IMG/VR virus record: IMGVR_UViG_3300042397_002506
Coordinates: 1 to 58,470 of that record
DNA from: a virus
DNA length: 58,470 nucleotides
Reading direction: 5' to 3' (one strand)
Below, piece by piece: positions 11,801-18,299 of the stretch. Positions within the stretch are counted from its first letter, which is position 1; every line of letters begins with the position of its first letter. The notes under the pieces were generated by a model. It did not search any database. It was not told the DNA's origin and saw nothing but the letters and a program-made list of their open reading frames with translations. Made by a program: the position numbers and the translations under genes.

Positions 11801-13093
11801 ACCGGATTTAGTGCGGAATATTACTCAGCAAGACCTCGTATCACTGGTGATGTAAACTACTGGACCGGCTCAATGGGCTGGGGTACGATCGATATGAACG
11901 ATCTTGCTCACTGGGGTTCTGGTTTCATTGACTCTTGGAGCAACCCTGGTAACCAACCAAGTGGTACATCACATTGGGTAGGTACGCAAGCATGGCACTA
12001 TACTGATAACGGCAATGCTCGTTATGGTTGGCAGCTAGTTGGTGGTCCAATTGGTAACCTTCGTTTCCGTCAATCATGGTCTGGCTTTAATGCATGGCGC
12101 ACAGTTCCAATGCTTGGTGTTAACGACGGTAACGGCGCTGCAATGTATGCTAACATTTATTATGATAGTGATAACACTGGTTACTACTGCGATCCGTCCG
12201 GTTCTTCAAACTTAAACCTAGATTTAACAACTGACCAGTATTACGCTCGCGGTTGGTTTAGAAATAACAACGTAAATACAGGTCTGTACAATCAGGGTAC
12301 TGGCAGCCACTGGTATTCATCAAGCTCGCAATACTGGAATGCAACTGGTAATAATAACGGCGCGGATATGAACATCCGTGGTTTAGCAGCTTATCAGGGT
12401 ACAAGTCGTTTCTGGTTGCACGGTGCAACTGATGGTTACCAAGGATTCTTGAATTCAAACGGTTCTTGGTTGTTCAGAATGTCTCACAACGCTGGCCAAT
12501 CGCCAGGTATTTGGTTCTACGAAGCTGGCGAAAGCTGGACTGGTAACATTGGTGCTGACGTTGGTAAGATTGAATACCACGCAAACCGTTTCTACATCGT
12601 GTCTGGTTCTAACTCAGATCGTATTGTGCAGTTTAGACGTGACGGTAGTGATTTCTCTTATATTGCTAACGATGGTGTATTTGTTGGTACTGCAACTTCA
12701 GCTCGTTGGGCCGACTTAGCAGAACGTTATGAAGCAGACGCTATCTATGAAGCAGGTACAGTATTAGCTATTGGTGGAGATAAAGAAGTTACTCTTTATC
12801 AACCTGGTATGCCACTTGCTGGAGCAATATCAGTTAAGCCTGCTTATCGTATGAATGATGAGAATTACGGAAACGATAATTCTATCGAATCTAAGATGAA
12901 TCCGTTTGTCGCTCTTAAGGGTCGTATTCCAGTTCTAATTAATGGTTCTGCTAAAAAGGGACAGTGGATTATTGCTGATAAAGACGGAAGAGGTAGAGCT
13001 GTAGATTACGGTACATCCGGTATAAATACGTTTGACATTATTGGTATCGCTATTGGTGATAGTAACGGCGGTGAGGTAGAAGTTAAAATATAA
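2813..13093 (+). CDS. giant repeat-rich tail fibre protein
   Basis: About 3,426 residues from the ATG at 2813, chosen because GGGGAG at 2797-2802 is 10 bases upstream; the in-frame GTG at 2804 would sit on that site. The N-terminus (MANNKKFIVKNGLESQENVVIG) is typical of marine T4-like fibre and structural proteins. The body holds about 22 copies of a motif like APIFYDSNNTAYYGDFASTS (variants: YYVDPxxxS, YYCDPSGSS) at irregular intervals of 60-200 residues, separated by beta-rich domains. The last 140 residues (ARWADLAERYEAD...GTVLAIGGDKEVTLY...GAISVKPAY) form a conserved-looking terminal domain resembling the terminal processing or chaperone domains of phage fibres; I see no proof of self-cleavage. 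One cysteine lies in the last YYCDP unit. No frameshift is apparent. Confidence 0.85.
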   Translation: MANNKKFIVKNGLESQENVVIGTTTDDGVNKLQVTGSSKLTGAVEVTQSTAATPTVKFTNSAGPSALIAEFAGTSQSVRITNFSAGDYSILNTGQSNGIRLFNDTAGLDILYNGNTDLVFNSTGIDFKRAPTYLGNVFWNAGNDGANSGLDADLIDGLDSSQFLRSDESDTMNGSLIITGNLTVQGTTTTLSTETILLADNIITLNSNYTGSTPSENAGIEVERGTLANSTFQWLEASDKWELGGPSLGLILGDTSNRQGAITSYANSFIIEAGGASGVSSGTVLLSGRLFGTAANAGVAAFHNPTTNISYGELLYNGSPRIRSESVGVTALGNSTVQGTLTVGTGSGGAYIYLDGAGTNGTIYSSAGEIGFLNASLNYALKVDTAGDVRVTDNIYAQKFIDINNNTYQVVPSVTSVLNNIDLEGSLRHNGDTDTFITFPTTGRIGFTLDGTQYGLMTNTAFQYTGDVIADRFLDRSDNAYYVDPANSSVLNTVGIDSDLFHNGDTDTKLSFATDSITLSTANVVRLTANTTALTSSLDVYAPRYYDSNNNAFYLDPASTSELNSANFYSASANNAINVGINAAQRFNIDVTSSQGYIRYIQNEIDATDHSVNFEIISGSGGLNRFNFNKNIDVGSNTITGGFGVFTSGAYASVFYDYDNEAFFADLNNTGNSINIAGTVQAGNGTLALPSYTFGSDTNTGMYRAGVDTIGFSAGGNDEFRILTTYTLSPGSSRAPIFYDSDNTAYYGDFASTSVMNRVGIDDYIQHNGNITSYFGFSANNIFKLFTNGAERLNIDDNSADFSVDVYAPRYYDSNTITYYGDFAATSVMNRIDIDDYIRHNGNTTSYFGFSANNIYKLFTNGVERLNVDDDSADFAVNVYAPQYYTNDYLIHNGDTNTYVGFDANDQFGVWTNGVKQIAVNTTAVAINLNTNITGALDVTGRATIGNSLTRPDSLAVLANSAARIGGADVHLHVASLGAAANYAVALQSGRQSDNVSFPLVMQPNGGNVGVGTLTAGATLTVNKKTAQGNNPFAAGTSLFSLGDVDVVDYSIRTDSFGNIFHVNDNGGNQIWYTSSAGGLFAILNTGDVVVNNDSTTYAVTDAATNFIATGTASNNKLHVTGSISMGSINDVISIYGADGANTAITSATFLGVNELGFSGGGGFYMNDTATVRVRGNKAISTTGDITGARFIDAGNNTYIVDPAGTSVMNRIDIDDYIRHNGDTDNYFGFAANDTFRVFTGNAQRLNIDNDSADFTVNVYAPIFYDSDNNAYYGDFGGTSNMSRIDVDDYIRHRGNTDAYFGWAGNNNFKLFTNGTERFNIDADSADFAINVYAPRYYDSNDSTYYVDPASVSIMNNVSFGVPGNGSNVKGRFLSIEGDTDASGEGSSRIFFAEHNSTTADQDKYGMALAYRGGNAAINSVTGQPTTLTGLGNGEWGLLGYDNSISGNWAMRGPRSSAYVEARGDFRAPIFYDSNNTAYYGDFASTSIMNIVRVGQLQVDDATTFIDSRAGDYGTIRVEGTTGAGSWAGYAIRDDWVFMSNGAASAGIYNDTDNEWALEAAQNSWTRLYANGVHQLSAENGYGFAPTSMRSPIFYDSDDINYFANFAAGNANNAIKVNGRIFREGFTADSGSTNTFLLAQDENQFIWNTATNWGIFWATNTSAAYRYTPFGDNMISFVGAGNLRAAIDLDNGAAYFQGAVTAADFKINGGNEDLGILKTYGSGLGDTMMFDGTEYWEKRVIKVMQGAEANATNTTAEYVKNNNGPFASTYALRTNQYRTFDSDYIPVEPGEQIYGEIAVRYISGSGGLVYMGVRRYDKDKLAIAGNDGIEYFVVGGNNVTDTNWQTFRGHTTIPSSHTPFSGSDGGACKYVRVIVLMNYPNAGGPALREYGPPVLKRVNHLSNLVTDFDLSVGGNATITGDLTVDDITSDVIDANLFRDRSNNAYYVDPYGFTNLGRDTGTVVAITKTGASTDNTLIVTNTRGDHSYGITGEFRVEGTAGTDRPSILFSSGYNSNTWSAGFGFTDSNFRIKYDHGHRNGSWGTTSLEIDRSSNVWAYGSMRSPIFYDNDNTGYYGDFASTSNLNALNAEATTVRHLNFKGEGGDSGVGTRAYSIYQEAGAWSFPYPDLRIAFHTGIKFGANSGYQGMRFYDDYTMVTQVMSINNANDALGANNVYVNNSLQAGSSLRAPIFYDSNDTNYYGDFASTSVVNVLRANQLQLDGSTYTIDSVSDDYGSIAVNGYRNGWAGYSINNQWVFMSSGPGNAGIYNDVNNQWAILAAQTSDVQIFFNGTWEERSRSGFMEARGSYRAPIFYDSDNTAYLIDGNGTSRLLNLNVDNVIGGSVNGYSELLLSRDNRTIAPSEDPAARMRFGFTSWANNDSAPYADYLHLRSYTDASGGSDNLITFLKSGIGMRIRQQTWGSGTAYSTVRNVTIYNENPGAGNDLYASIYYDSNDTSYRVDPTDTSIIRYLKVNTAGSSSGTRALTIKSDGQAEINFGAYPGNWTSALQIQNNNNTDFVWISPLDDGQNARFRTGGSGLDIYTDGGSGDAGTYSAFIGSGSVRSSIFYDLDNTGYYLNLNGSSNHAGDFRTDQFYARGWFRNDNSGTGLYNQATAMHWYSDTSSRFRLYSTTSTSQILMATAGDVARGYVYAENDNSIGFLNNGGSWRMRIVSGDWIDVGGSSIRAPIFYDNQDTTYYVDPNSSARIATVGVGLAANNGGKLSVTGGHGDSNIRVTAQGNQLGSGVTSSMHWWVSEPGVTWNEGGFGFNVTNDGGTPSGFGRPNTSYGQGYMRYTTGGDIVVYNTNTSGTRFQNMEFLSNGTVYANNYLTGGNSLRAPIFYDSQDTGYYSDPNGGSRLNTTENIGRVGFSNYLVSRNEGGMMGSYNATGTADKVIWTIGESWPLGNMYGLAYSYGGFGPFGTQHKLVLRENGSTSTQFGFGGNMYVAGSGAAQNDFRAPIFYDSNDTAYYFDGASVNSTRFEGVSNRTKAMMGLPGRTGFSAEYYSARPRITGDVNYWTGSMGWGTIDMNDLAHWGSGFIDSWSNPGNQPSGTSHWVGTQAWHYTDNGNARYGWQLVGGPIGNLRFRQSWSGFNAWRTVPMLGVNDGNGAAMYANIYYDSDNTGYYCDPSGSSNLNLDLTTDQYYARGWFRNNNVNTGLYNQGTGSHWYSSSSQYWNATGNNNGADMNIRGLAAYQGTSRFWLHGATDGYQGFLNSNGSWLFRMSHNAGQSPGIWFYEAGESWTGNIGADVGKIEYHANRFYIVSGSNSDRIVQFRRDGSDFSYIANDGVFVGTATSARWADLAERYEADAIYEAGTVLAIGGDKEVTLYQPGMPLAGAISVKPAYRMNDENYGNDNSIESKMNPFVALKGRIPVLINGSAKKGQWIIADKDGRGRAVDYGTSGINTFDIIGIAIGDSNGGEVEVKI

Positions 13094-13107
13094 TACAGGA
13101 TGTAAAA

Positions 13108-13545
13108 TTGATTAGATTATGCAAGTTACTACCATTGCTTAAGCAAGAAATTATTAGCTATGACAGATATGAGTCCGGGGAACTAAAAGTAATAGGATAC
13201 CCCGGACTTCTTAATTCTGATATATCAGTTAGAGATAAGATGAGTTATTCGCAATGGCTAGAATCGTATCAAACATATCCAATAATTAAAGTAGAAGGAC
13301 TTGAAAGAGTTATCACTAGCTTTAAATCTGTACATCTATTTTACAATCAAAAGTCTCGTTATAGTTTTAAATGGCACACAGACCCAGTAGACGTTCAACT
13401 GTACGTTCTTAAGGGTACAAAGTTTCTGCAAGTAAGAGACAAGAATTACAAATTAGTAGCAGGACAATCTGCTAGAATTCCTAAGAATTATCTCCATAAA
13501 GCATACAGTATTGCTGATACTTGGGCATTGAGTACAGTATCTTGA
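13108..13545 (+). CDS. cupin/JmjC-like protein with HxD...H metal site
   Basis: A 145-residue protein. The TTG at 13108 is taken as start because AGGA lies 7 bases upstream and no early in-frame ATG precedes the conserved core. Residues H90-T-D92 followed by H130 (IPKNYLHKAYS) give the HxD...H arrangement of cupin-fold Fe(II) enzymes; the part between (LYVLKGTKFLQVRDKNYKLVAGQSARIP) fits cupin strands. A 2-oxoglutarate-binding Arg is not obvious. It is the first gene of the modification island, 14 bases after the giant fibre gene, and its stop overlaps the next start (TGATG). It may be an oxygenase or only a sugar/metal-binding cupin. Confidence 0.55.
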   Translation: MIRLCKLLPLLKQEIISYDRYESGELKVIGYPGLLNSDISVRDKMSYSQWLESYQTYPIIKVEGLERVITSFKSVHLFYNQKSRYSFKWHTDPVDVQLYVLKGTKFLQVRDKNYKLVAGQSARIPKNYLHKAYSIADTWALSTVS

Positions 13546-14300
13546 TGCAGCATATTTTTAATCCACCTGCTATAATTGCGAATGCTCCTGCTTTTAAAGA
13601 AGCACCGGCAATTCAAAAAGAACGTATTGAATTTGAAGATAAACTAAAAAGACAAATGTTTTTTGGTTCTATATCTAAAAGAGAAGCAGACGGAAGAACA
13701 TATAATTATATTGATAAAAACGGCGAGTATGTTTCTAGCTTTTTAAGTCCGTATAATGCAAACATTCTTGATAATGTAGAGCCAGAAATAAAAAATTTAA
13801 TATCGGCTTTAATAAGCAAAGGTTATTTAACAGCCGGATCTTGTCAAGGACATACCGTTGGTAAAGAAAAAAGTTTAACACGATGGGTAATGATTTCTTT
13901 TATTAGTTTGGAAGAACAAAATCGATTTATTAGTCAAATTAATAGCTTTAAATTGCCGGTGTTTTGGTATTTTAATTTTTTAAACACTGTTGAGAATCCT
14001 AAAACAGAAGAAACTAGAGACGGTAAGTCGCTATCTATAAATTTTAAAGATGTCCAGCATAAATCAACAGATGAAGCAAAACACAATAAATACACTAATA
14101 AAGACCTAGCAGATTATTGGAACATTATGTTTGCTAGGAAGTACGCAGAATATTATCCTGTAATGATGTGTATTTGCTCTTGTCCTGGCGATATATCAGT
14201 TTTAGAAAAAATTAAAACATTTATGTTTTGGCCTTTTCGAAATTACTACACTACCAAACTGACAGCTAAAATAAAGAGTATTAATAATTATGAATGGTGA
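13545..14300 (+). CDS. unknown protein of the modification island
   Basis: 251 residues from the ATG at 13545, which overlaps the upstream stop (TGATG) and so suggests translational coupling. I do not recognise a family with certainty. Visible features: an acidic/basic helical N-terminal half, the segment LISKGYLTAGSCQGHTVG near residue 105, which has the look of a ligand-binding loop with Cys and His, and MMCICSCPGDIS near residue 210. Four cysteines in two clusters could bind metal. It sits between the cupin-like gene and the first radical SAM gene and is probably co-transcribed with them. Confidence 0.6.
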   Translation: MQHIFNPPAIIANAPAFKEAPAIQKERIEFEDKLKRQMFFGSISKREADGRTYNYIDKNGEYVSSFLSPYNANILDNVEPEIKNLISALISKGYLTAGSCQGHTVGKEKSLTRWVMISFISLEEQNRFISQINSFKLPVFWYFNFLNTVENPKTEETRDGKSLSINFKDVQHKSTDEAKHNKYTNKDLADYWNIMFARKYAEYYPVMMCICSCPGDISVLEKIKTFMFWPFRNYYTTKLTAKIKSINNYEW

Positions 14301-14303
14301 AAT

Positions 14304-15362
14304 GTGAAAGATATTTTAATATATTTAAAAACAACCGAAACTTGTAATCTTAATTGCATGCATTGCTTTACTAGTGGAAGTAAAGGTGCAAAAATTTATT
14401 GGGATTATAAAAAGGTAGCAGATTGGTTGCATCGATTATCAGTCGAGATTCCGCAAACAAGTCATACTCATTTAGAGTTTCATGGCGGCGAACCGTTCTT
14501 AGCTGACCTTGAAACTATGCAATACGTATACGATGATTGCAAAGACTTGTGGACAAGCCAAAGTTGGGGTATTACAACTAACTTAACATTTAAATTAACA
14601 CAAGATAAAATAGATTTTATTCAAGGGCCGTTAGGCGGACACATTGGTACAAGCTGGGATCCTGATATTAGATTTTCCAGTCCTAAACAATATGATCTCT
14701 GGCGTAAAAACGTAGAAACATTAATTGACTTAGGCGTAACTATAAAATTGTTTGTTAGTGTAACAAAAGGCACAATAGCTATAGAGCCTATTGATTTACT
14801 AGAATGGGTTCGAGACTTAGGAGTCAAAGAATTAGCACTAGAGCGTTTAACAATGAATGGTAGTGCTAGAAATAATTTGCATATATTCCCTACTAACACA
14901 GAACAAGACAGTTGGTTCTTAAAAATGCATGAACAAAGCAAAAAAGCAGGCGCTCGAGATTGGTTTGATAATGAATTTTTCGAAAACGTATATGCTAAAT
15001 TTGAATCTGGAATGACAAAAGGTGGCACATTTTGTAGAGACTGTGAAGAGAAACTATTTACAGTTAATGCAGATGGATCTATTTCTGGATGTCCAAATAG
15101 TGCGCCAGAACATTCTTTTGGACATATTAATGATGATATACCACAATTATTGTACAGTCCAAAGCGAATAGAAAACATTGCTTGCGAAAGAAGCAGAGAT
15201 CCGAGATGTTATGAATGCCCAGTTTTTCAATATTGCGGCGGTGATTGTCATCAATTAGAATGGCAAGATGATGTTTGCGGAGCTCCAAAGAGTTTGATGC
15301 GCGAGTTAGCTGGAATAAATAGAATAAATACTAATAAAGTATTCTTAATAAAGGAATTATAA
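14304..15362 (+). CDS. radical SAM/SPASM peptide- or protein-modifying enzyme
   Basis: 352 residues from a GTG start three bases after the previous stop. The radical SAM cluster motif is C14-x3-C18-x2-C21 (ETCNLNCMHC). HGGEP (about residue 59) is the SAM-binding GGE-type motif. The C-terminal quarter has a Cys-rich SPASM region: CRDCEEKLFTVNADGSISGCPN, then ECPVFQYCGGDCHQLEW and a final Cys, enough for two auxiliary Fe-S clusters. Enzymes of this type (anaerobic sulfatase maturases, sactipeptide and HxS-type maturases) modify peptide side chains. It lies immediately upstream (1 base) of the gene for a protein with a Cys-His tail, which is the natural substrate candidate. Substrate and reaction are inferred. 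Confidence 0.85.
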   Translation: MKDILIYLKTTETCNLNCMHCFTSGSKGAKIYWDYKKVADWLHRLSVEIPQTSHTHLEFHGGEPFLADLETMQYVYDDCKDLWTSQSWGITTNLTFKLTQDKIDFIQGPLGGHIGTSWDPDIRFSSPKQYDLWRKNVETLIDLGVTIKLFVSVTKGTIAIEPIDLLEWVRDLGVKELALERLTMNGSARNNLHIFPTNTEQDSWFLKMHEQSKKAGARDWFDNEFFENVYAKFESGMTKGGTFCRDCEEKLFTVNADGSISGCPNSAPEHSFGHINDDIPQLLYSPKRIENIACERSRDPRCYECPVFQYCGGDCHQLEWQDDVCGAPKSLMRELAGINRINTNKVFLIKEL

Positions 15363-15363
15363 A

Positions 15364-15936
15364 ATGGCAGGCGGTTTAACCGATAATATTAATGCGCAGA
15401 ACGTTGTAAATAGATTTGCTGATTACGTTCGCGGAGCAGCAAATCAAGGTATTTCATGGGGAACTAACTCCTATCCTTTTGGAGAGTTTAGTGCTATTGC
15501 GTTTGTATTTGGTGGAGACACTAATGGCAAACCCATCGAAATTAGTGGTGGAAACATTAATAGCAACCCTATTACTGCTCAAACAGTATATCAAGTATTA
15601 ATTGACGAAACCACAAGATATACACGTGTTAGATTAATGCGAGCATTGCTGTTTGTCGATGGCGCCGGCGGAAATACTGGAACCCGACCAAATCCTGGAT
15701 ACGTATATGACGGCACCGCAGTAGCACATCTTAACAGTAATTACCAAGTTGGAGTTAGTGCTGGTAGAAATAACGTGTTTGCCGGAAACGTTATGACTAG
15801 AGGCGGTACCGCCGATATGTTTAACAATATGCGTGCAGCTTATAACAACATTCGTGGGCAGGCTGTAACATTTCAAGTCAACGTTTGCCATGCTAGTTGC
15901 CATAGCAATTGCCACAACTCTAGATCGAGAAGATAA
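15364..15936 (+). CDS. virion-like protein with C-terminal CHxx-CHxx-CHxx-SRxRR tail; candidate modification substrate
   Basis: 190 residues. Residues 1-170 are Gly/Asn/Ala-rich and beta-like, as in phage structural proteins (FADYVRGAANQGISWGTNSYPFGEF; TAQTVYQVL). All cysteines lie in the last 16 residues, 175-190, where three consecutive four-residue units each start Cys-His (CHAS, CHSN, CHNS) and end in SRSRR. Such a terminal Cys/His repeat is unlike a structural core and resembles a substrate tail for radical SAM chemistry; the His-x-Ser element recalls the HxsA repeat protein of the HxsABCD system, which is processed by two radical SAM enzymes. The gene begins 1 base after a SPASM enzyme gene and its stop overlaps the next start (TAATG). 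Modification is inferred, not shown. Confidence 0.75.
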   Translation: MAGGLTDNINAQNVVNRFADYVRGAANQGISWGTNSYPFGEFSAIAFVFGGDTNGKPIEISGGNINSNPITAQTVYQVLIDETTRYTRVRLMRALLFVDGAGGNTGTRPNPGYVYDGTAVAHLNSNYQVGVSAGRNNVFAGNVMTRGGTADMFNNMRAAYNNIRGQAVTFQVNVCHASCHSNCHNSRSRR

Positions 15937-16655
15937 TGAACTTTATTAAAACAACCGCACCTATTTCAATCGACAATTTAAAAAAATATTTTGTTGATAA
16001 AGACACATTTTTTCTTATTGACTACAAAAATTCTGCTTTAAATGGTAGCAAACTATTAACATATCTCAGCAATCTAGATGTGCCAGCAGACATAGATTTT
16101 ACTGGATGTTCTGATGATGAATTTTTTGAAATGACAAAAGAATATTTAAATTCGCAAACTATTTGTAACATTGCATTTTTAGAAAAAGCTGTAATAACTA
16201 TTTTAAAAGAAAAAAACGGATTATCAAATACTGAATTCTTTAAAGATTTCATATCTAAAAATTCAGTAATATTAGATGAATGGTTATCTAAAATTTATAG
16301 CTTGTCGTTATTTAATATGTATGCGATAGATGCGCCAGAGTACAAAAAATTTGTAACTGATCATCCATTAGATACTACTGATTCATTAGTTGGCATTAAT
16401 TTTGTTAGCTTATTAAAGCATGAAGAATTATATGACTTGTATCAGACAGTCGAAACAAGCAAAATGAAATATTACAAAACATATTTTGACGAATACATGT
16501 TTAAAGGTAAAAACTTGTATTCGTATTGGGCTAACGAAAACAATCCAATGTTTTTATTAACTTTTAATATAGCAGAGGGAACTATTACAGGTGATGAGTA
16601 TTTTGCGAATATAAAAGAAACAATTAAGGAGATAGAAAATGCTACACCTGTTTAA
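15936..16655 (+). CDS. unknown protein of the modification island, possible substrate-recognition partner
   Basis: 239 residues; ATG start overlapping the stop of the Cys-His-tail gene (TAATG), so the two are probably translated together. No family recognised. The sequence is acidic, rich in Phe/Tyr/Asp, mainly helical after a short alpha/beta N-terminus (TFFLIDYKNSALNGSKLLTYLSNLDVPADIDF), without a signal peptide or membrane segment and with only two scattered cysteines. Coupling to the presumed substrate gene makes a chaperone or recognition role possible, but nothing in the sequence proves it. Its last 17 bases overlap the next gene. Confidence 0.6.
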   Translation: MNFIKTTAPISIDNLKKYFVDKDTFFLIDYKNSALNGSKLLTYLSNLDVPADIDFTGCSDDEFFEMTKEYLNSQTICNIAFLEKAVITILKEKNGLSNTEFFKDFISKNSVILDEWLSKIYSLSLFNMYAIDAPEYKKFVTDHPLDTTDSLVGINFVSLLKHEELYDLYQTVETSKMKYYKTYFDEYMFKGKNLYSYWANENNPMFLLTFNIAEGTITGDEYFANIKETIKEIENATPV

Positions 16656-17682
16656 CAAAGTTTATATTGTTAGTGATTCATTAGTAAATATAAACTTTGA
16701 TAGAGTAGTTATTTCTCAGCAATATGGTAAGCAAATGCTTGAGACATTAGATAAGATTGCGTACGGAGATCTTATAGCCTACGGTGCTAATATTAATGAA
16801 GTGTTAGCAGATTCTAGCTTTCCTGAGTTTATTCAATTAATTAAAAACAAAGCTGCAGTATCCGACAAAAAGATTATAATATACGCAGATGACGCAAGCT
16901 TTTCTAAGTTTGTAGCAATGTGGTTTAAATCTATTTTTAAAAATATTTCATTAGAATCTGCTTGGCTAATATTGTCTTCGTATATTGAAAAAGAAAAGCT
17001 AATGAGAGGTTCTAGAACAAACTTATATACCGCTAATGTTGCAGATGTTTTTCCATTATTAACCGAAGAACAATTTACCAGCGATTTTACTGATGCAATA
17101 TCTCATGATTTAATTGACATTACTTCAAGTATTAGCTTTGAGATATTGCTAGCAAATTACATTAATAATAATACTTATAAAGAAGAATTAAAAAGTTCAA
17201 TAATTACTATTTTAAAAAGAGCTTTGGAAGAATTAGCTATTGAAGTAAAGTATTCGTATGTAAAGAATTTTAAAAATACTCAATATCCAATAATTGCTGA
17301 TGCCAAAAACTTCTTTACCAATTCCAGCATTTATACTGGATTGAATTTAGGCCGAGTTAGTAGCCAACATAACACAACAAATTTAACCAGTGCTACAACT
17401 GAAGATATTGCTAAGTTTAAAACTGTAGCTAATTTAATCATGTTAAACTGGGAACAATTCCAACAACAGTCAACAATTTTTTCTTTAATACAGTTTCTTG
17501 ATGTAATTAGACAAACAGAAATTACAGATGCAAACTTAGAATCGATTATCAATTTTGAAAAAAATGCTTTAGGTACAATGAGAATATATTCTTCAGCAGA
17601 CGAAGAAAAAATTAACATTTATTTTCTTAGACATGTGTTGTCTGCTGCGCCTAGTGATTTAGAAGAATATGAACTTAAATGA
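16639..17682 (+). CDS. unknown alpha/beta protein of the modification island
   Basis: 347 residues, starting at an ATG inside the end of the preceding gene with GGAG 10 bases upstream. The first 120 residues alternate strands and helices (VYIVSDSLVNINFDRVVIS, GDLIAYGANINEVL, KKIIIYADDASFSKFVAMWF), suggesting a Rossmann-like domain; the remainder is helical. There are no cysteines in any cluster pattern and no recognisable catalytic motif. It overlaps the following oxygenase gene by 14 bases. A role in the island is inferred from coupling only. Confidence 0.6.
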   Translation: MLHLFNKVYIVSDSLVNINFDRVVISQQYGKQMLETLDKIAYGDLIAYGANINEVLADSSFPEFIQLIKNKAAVSDKKIIIYADDASFSKFVAMWFKSIFKNISLESAWLILSSYIEKEKLMRGSRTNLYTANVADVFPLLTEEQFTSDFTDAISHDLIDITSSISFEILLANYINNNTYKEELKSSIITILKRALEELAIEVKYSYVKNFKNTQYPIIADAKNFFTNSSIYTGLNLGRVSSQHNTTNLTSATTEDIAKFKTVANLIMLNWEQFQQQSTIFSLIQFLDVIRQTEITDANLESIINFEKNALGTMRIYSSADEEKINIYFLRHVLSAAPSDLEEYELK

Positions 17683-18298
17683 TCAATATTATGATCGTGG
17701 TTTTTTTGCAGTAGAGTTAGACGGACTAACTAAAAGTCTTTTGTGGAATGAAATTACTACTACTAATTGGGTGCCAGATACAGTAGATGGTATTTACAAA
17801 CAAATACCAGATTGGTACAAAAGTAATGTTAACTTAAAGAATATTACTGGAGCAAATCGAGCCGATTGCGAGCGAATTATTGGTGATCATATTATGAAGC
17901 TTGCTCCAGAATCTCTATTAAATGTTGGTAATATTTTAGTAGATACTGAACCATTTCAGTTGTTTAAAAAATACTTTAAACGACATGAGTTAAAATTTGT
18001 AGATATGTGGAATGGTAGCGAAGAAATACCATATCATTTTGACACTATTAACGGGTGCGATACATTAGTACTAATATATTTAACAGATCAACACGTCTGG
18101 GATCCAAAATGGGGTGGTGCTATTTCTATGAAAAAAGAAGTAGATAATTTTGTTATATTTGAACAAGAAATATTACCTAACAATGGTACTATGCTAGTAA
18201 TTAATAATGCTAATCCGTTAGTTTATCACAAAGTTACAGCACTCAAAAATACTAACATAAATAGATATACATTTTCTTTTAATTATAATTGGTTTTAA
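17669..18298 (+). CDS. 2-oxoglutarate/Fe(II)-dependent oxygenase-like protein
   Basis: 209 residues. The double-stranded beta-helix core shows H123-F-D125 and H187 as the Fe(II) triad and R199 (NINRYTFSFNY) as the likely 2-oxoglutarate ligand; WGGAISM at 148-154 is the usual strand before the distal His. This matches prolyl-4-hydroxylase-like oxygenases, which hydroxylate protein side chains or small molecules. It resembles the C-terminal half of the gene at 19310 over its whole length (both have TTNW...K.PDWY and WNGSE..P.H.D). It overlaps the preceding gene by 14 bases and is followed after 1 base by a radical SAM gene. All key residues are present, so it is probably active. Confidence 0.85.
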   Translation: MNLNDQYYDRGFFAVELDGLTKSLLWNEITTTNWVPDTVDGIYKQIPDWYKSNVNLKNITGANRADCERIIGDHIMKLAPESLLNVGNILVDTEPFQLFKKYFKRHELKFVDMWNGSEEIPYHFDTINGCDTLVLIYLTDQHVWDPKWGGAISMKKEVDNFVIFEQEILPNNGTMLVINNANPLVYHKVTALKNTNINRYTFSFNYNWF

Positions 18299-18299
18299 T

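Noticed and set aside
12300-13093. Self-cleaving S74-type chaperone at the end of the giant fibre
   Set aside because: The terminal domain resembles fibre end domains in general, but I could not see the Ser/Lys catalytic signature of the S74 family, so self-cleavage is not claimed.
14621-15178. 185-residue open frame antisense to the first radical SAM gene
   Set aside because: Shadow frame of a gene with clear motifs; no ribosome site or family resemblance.
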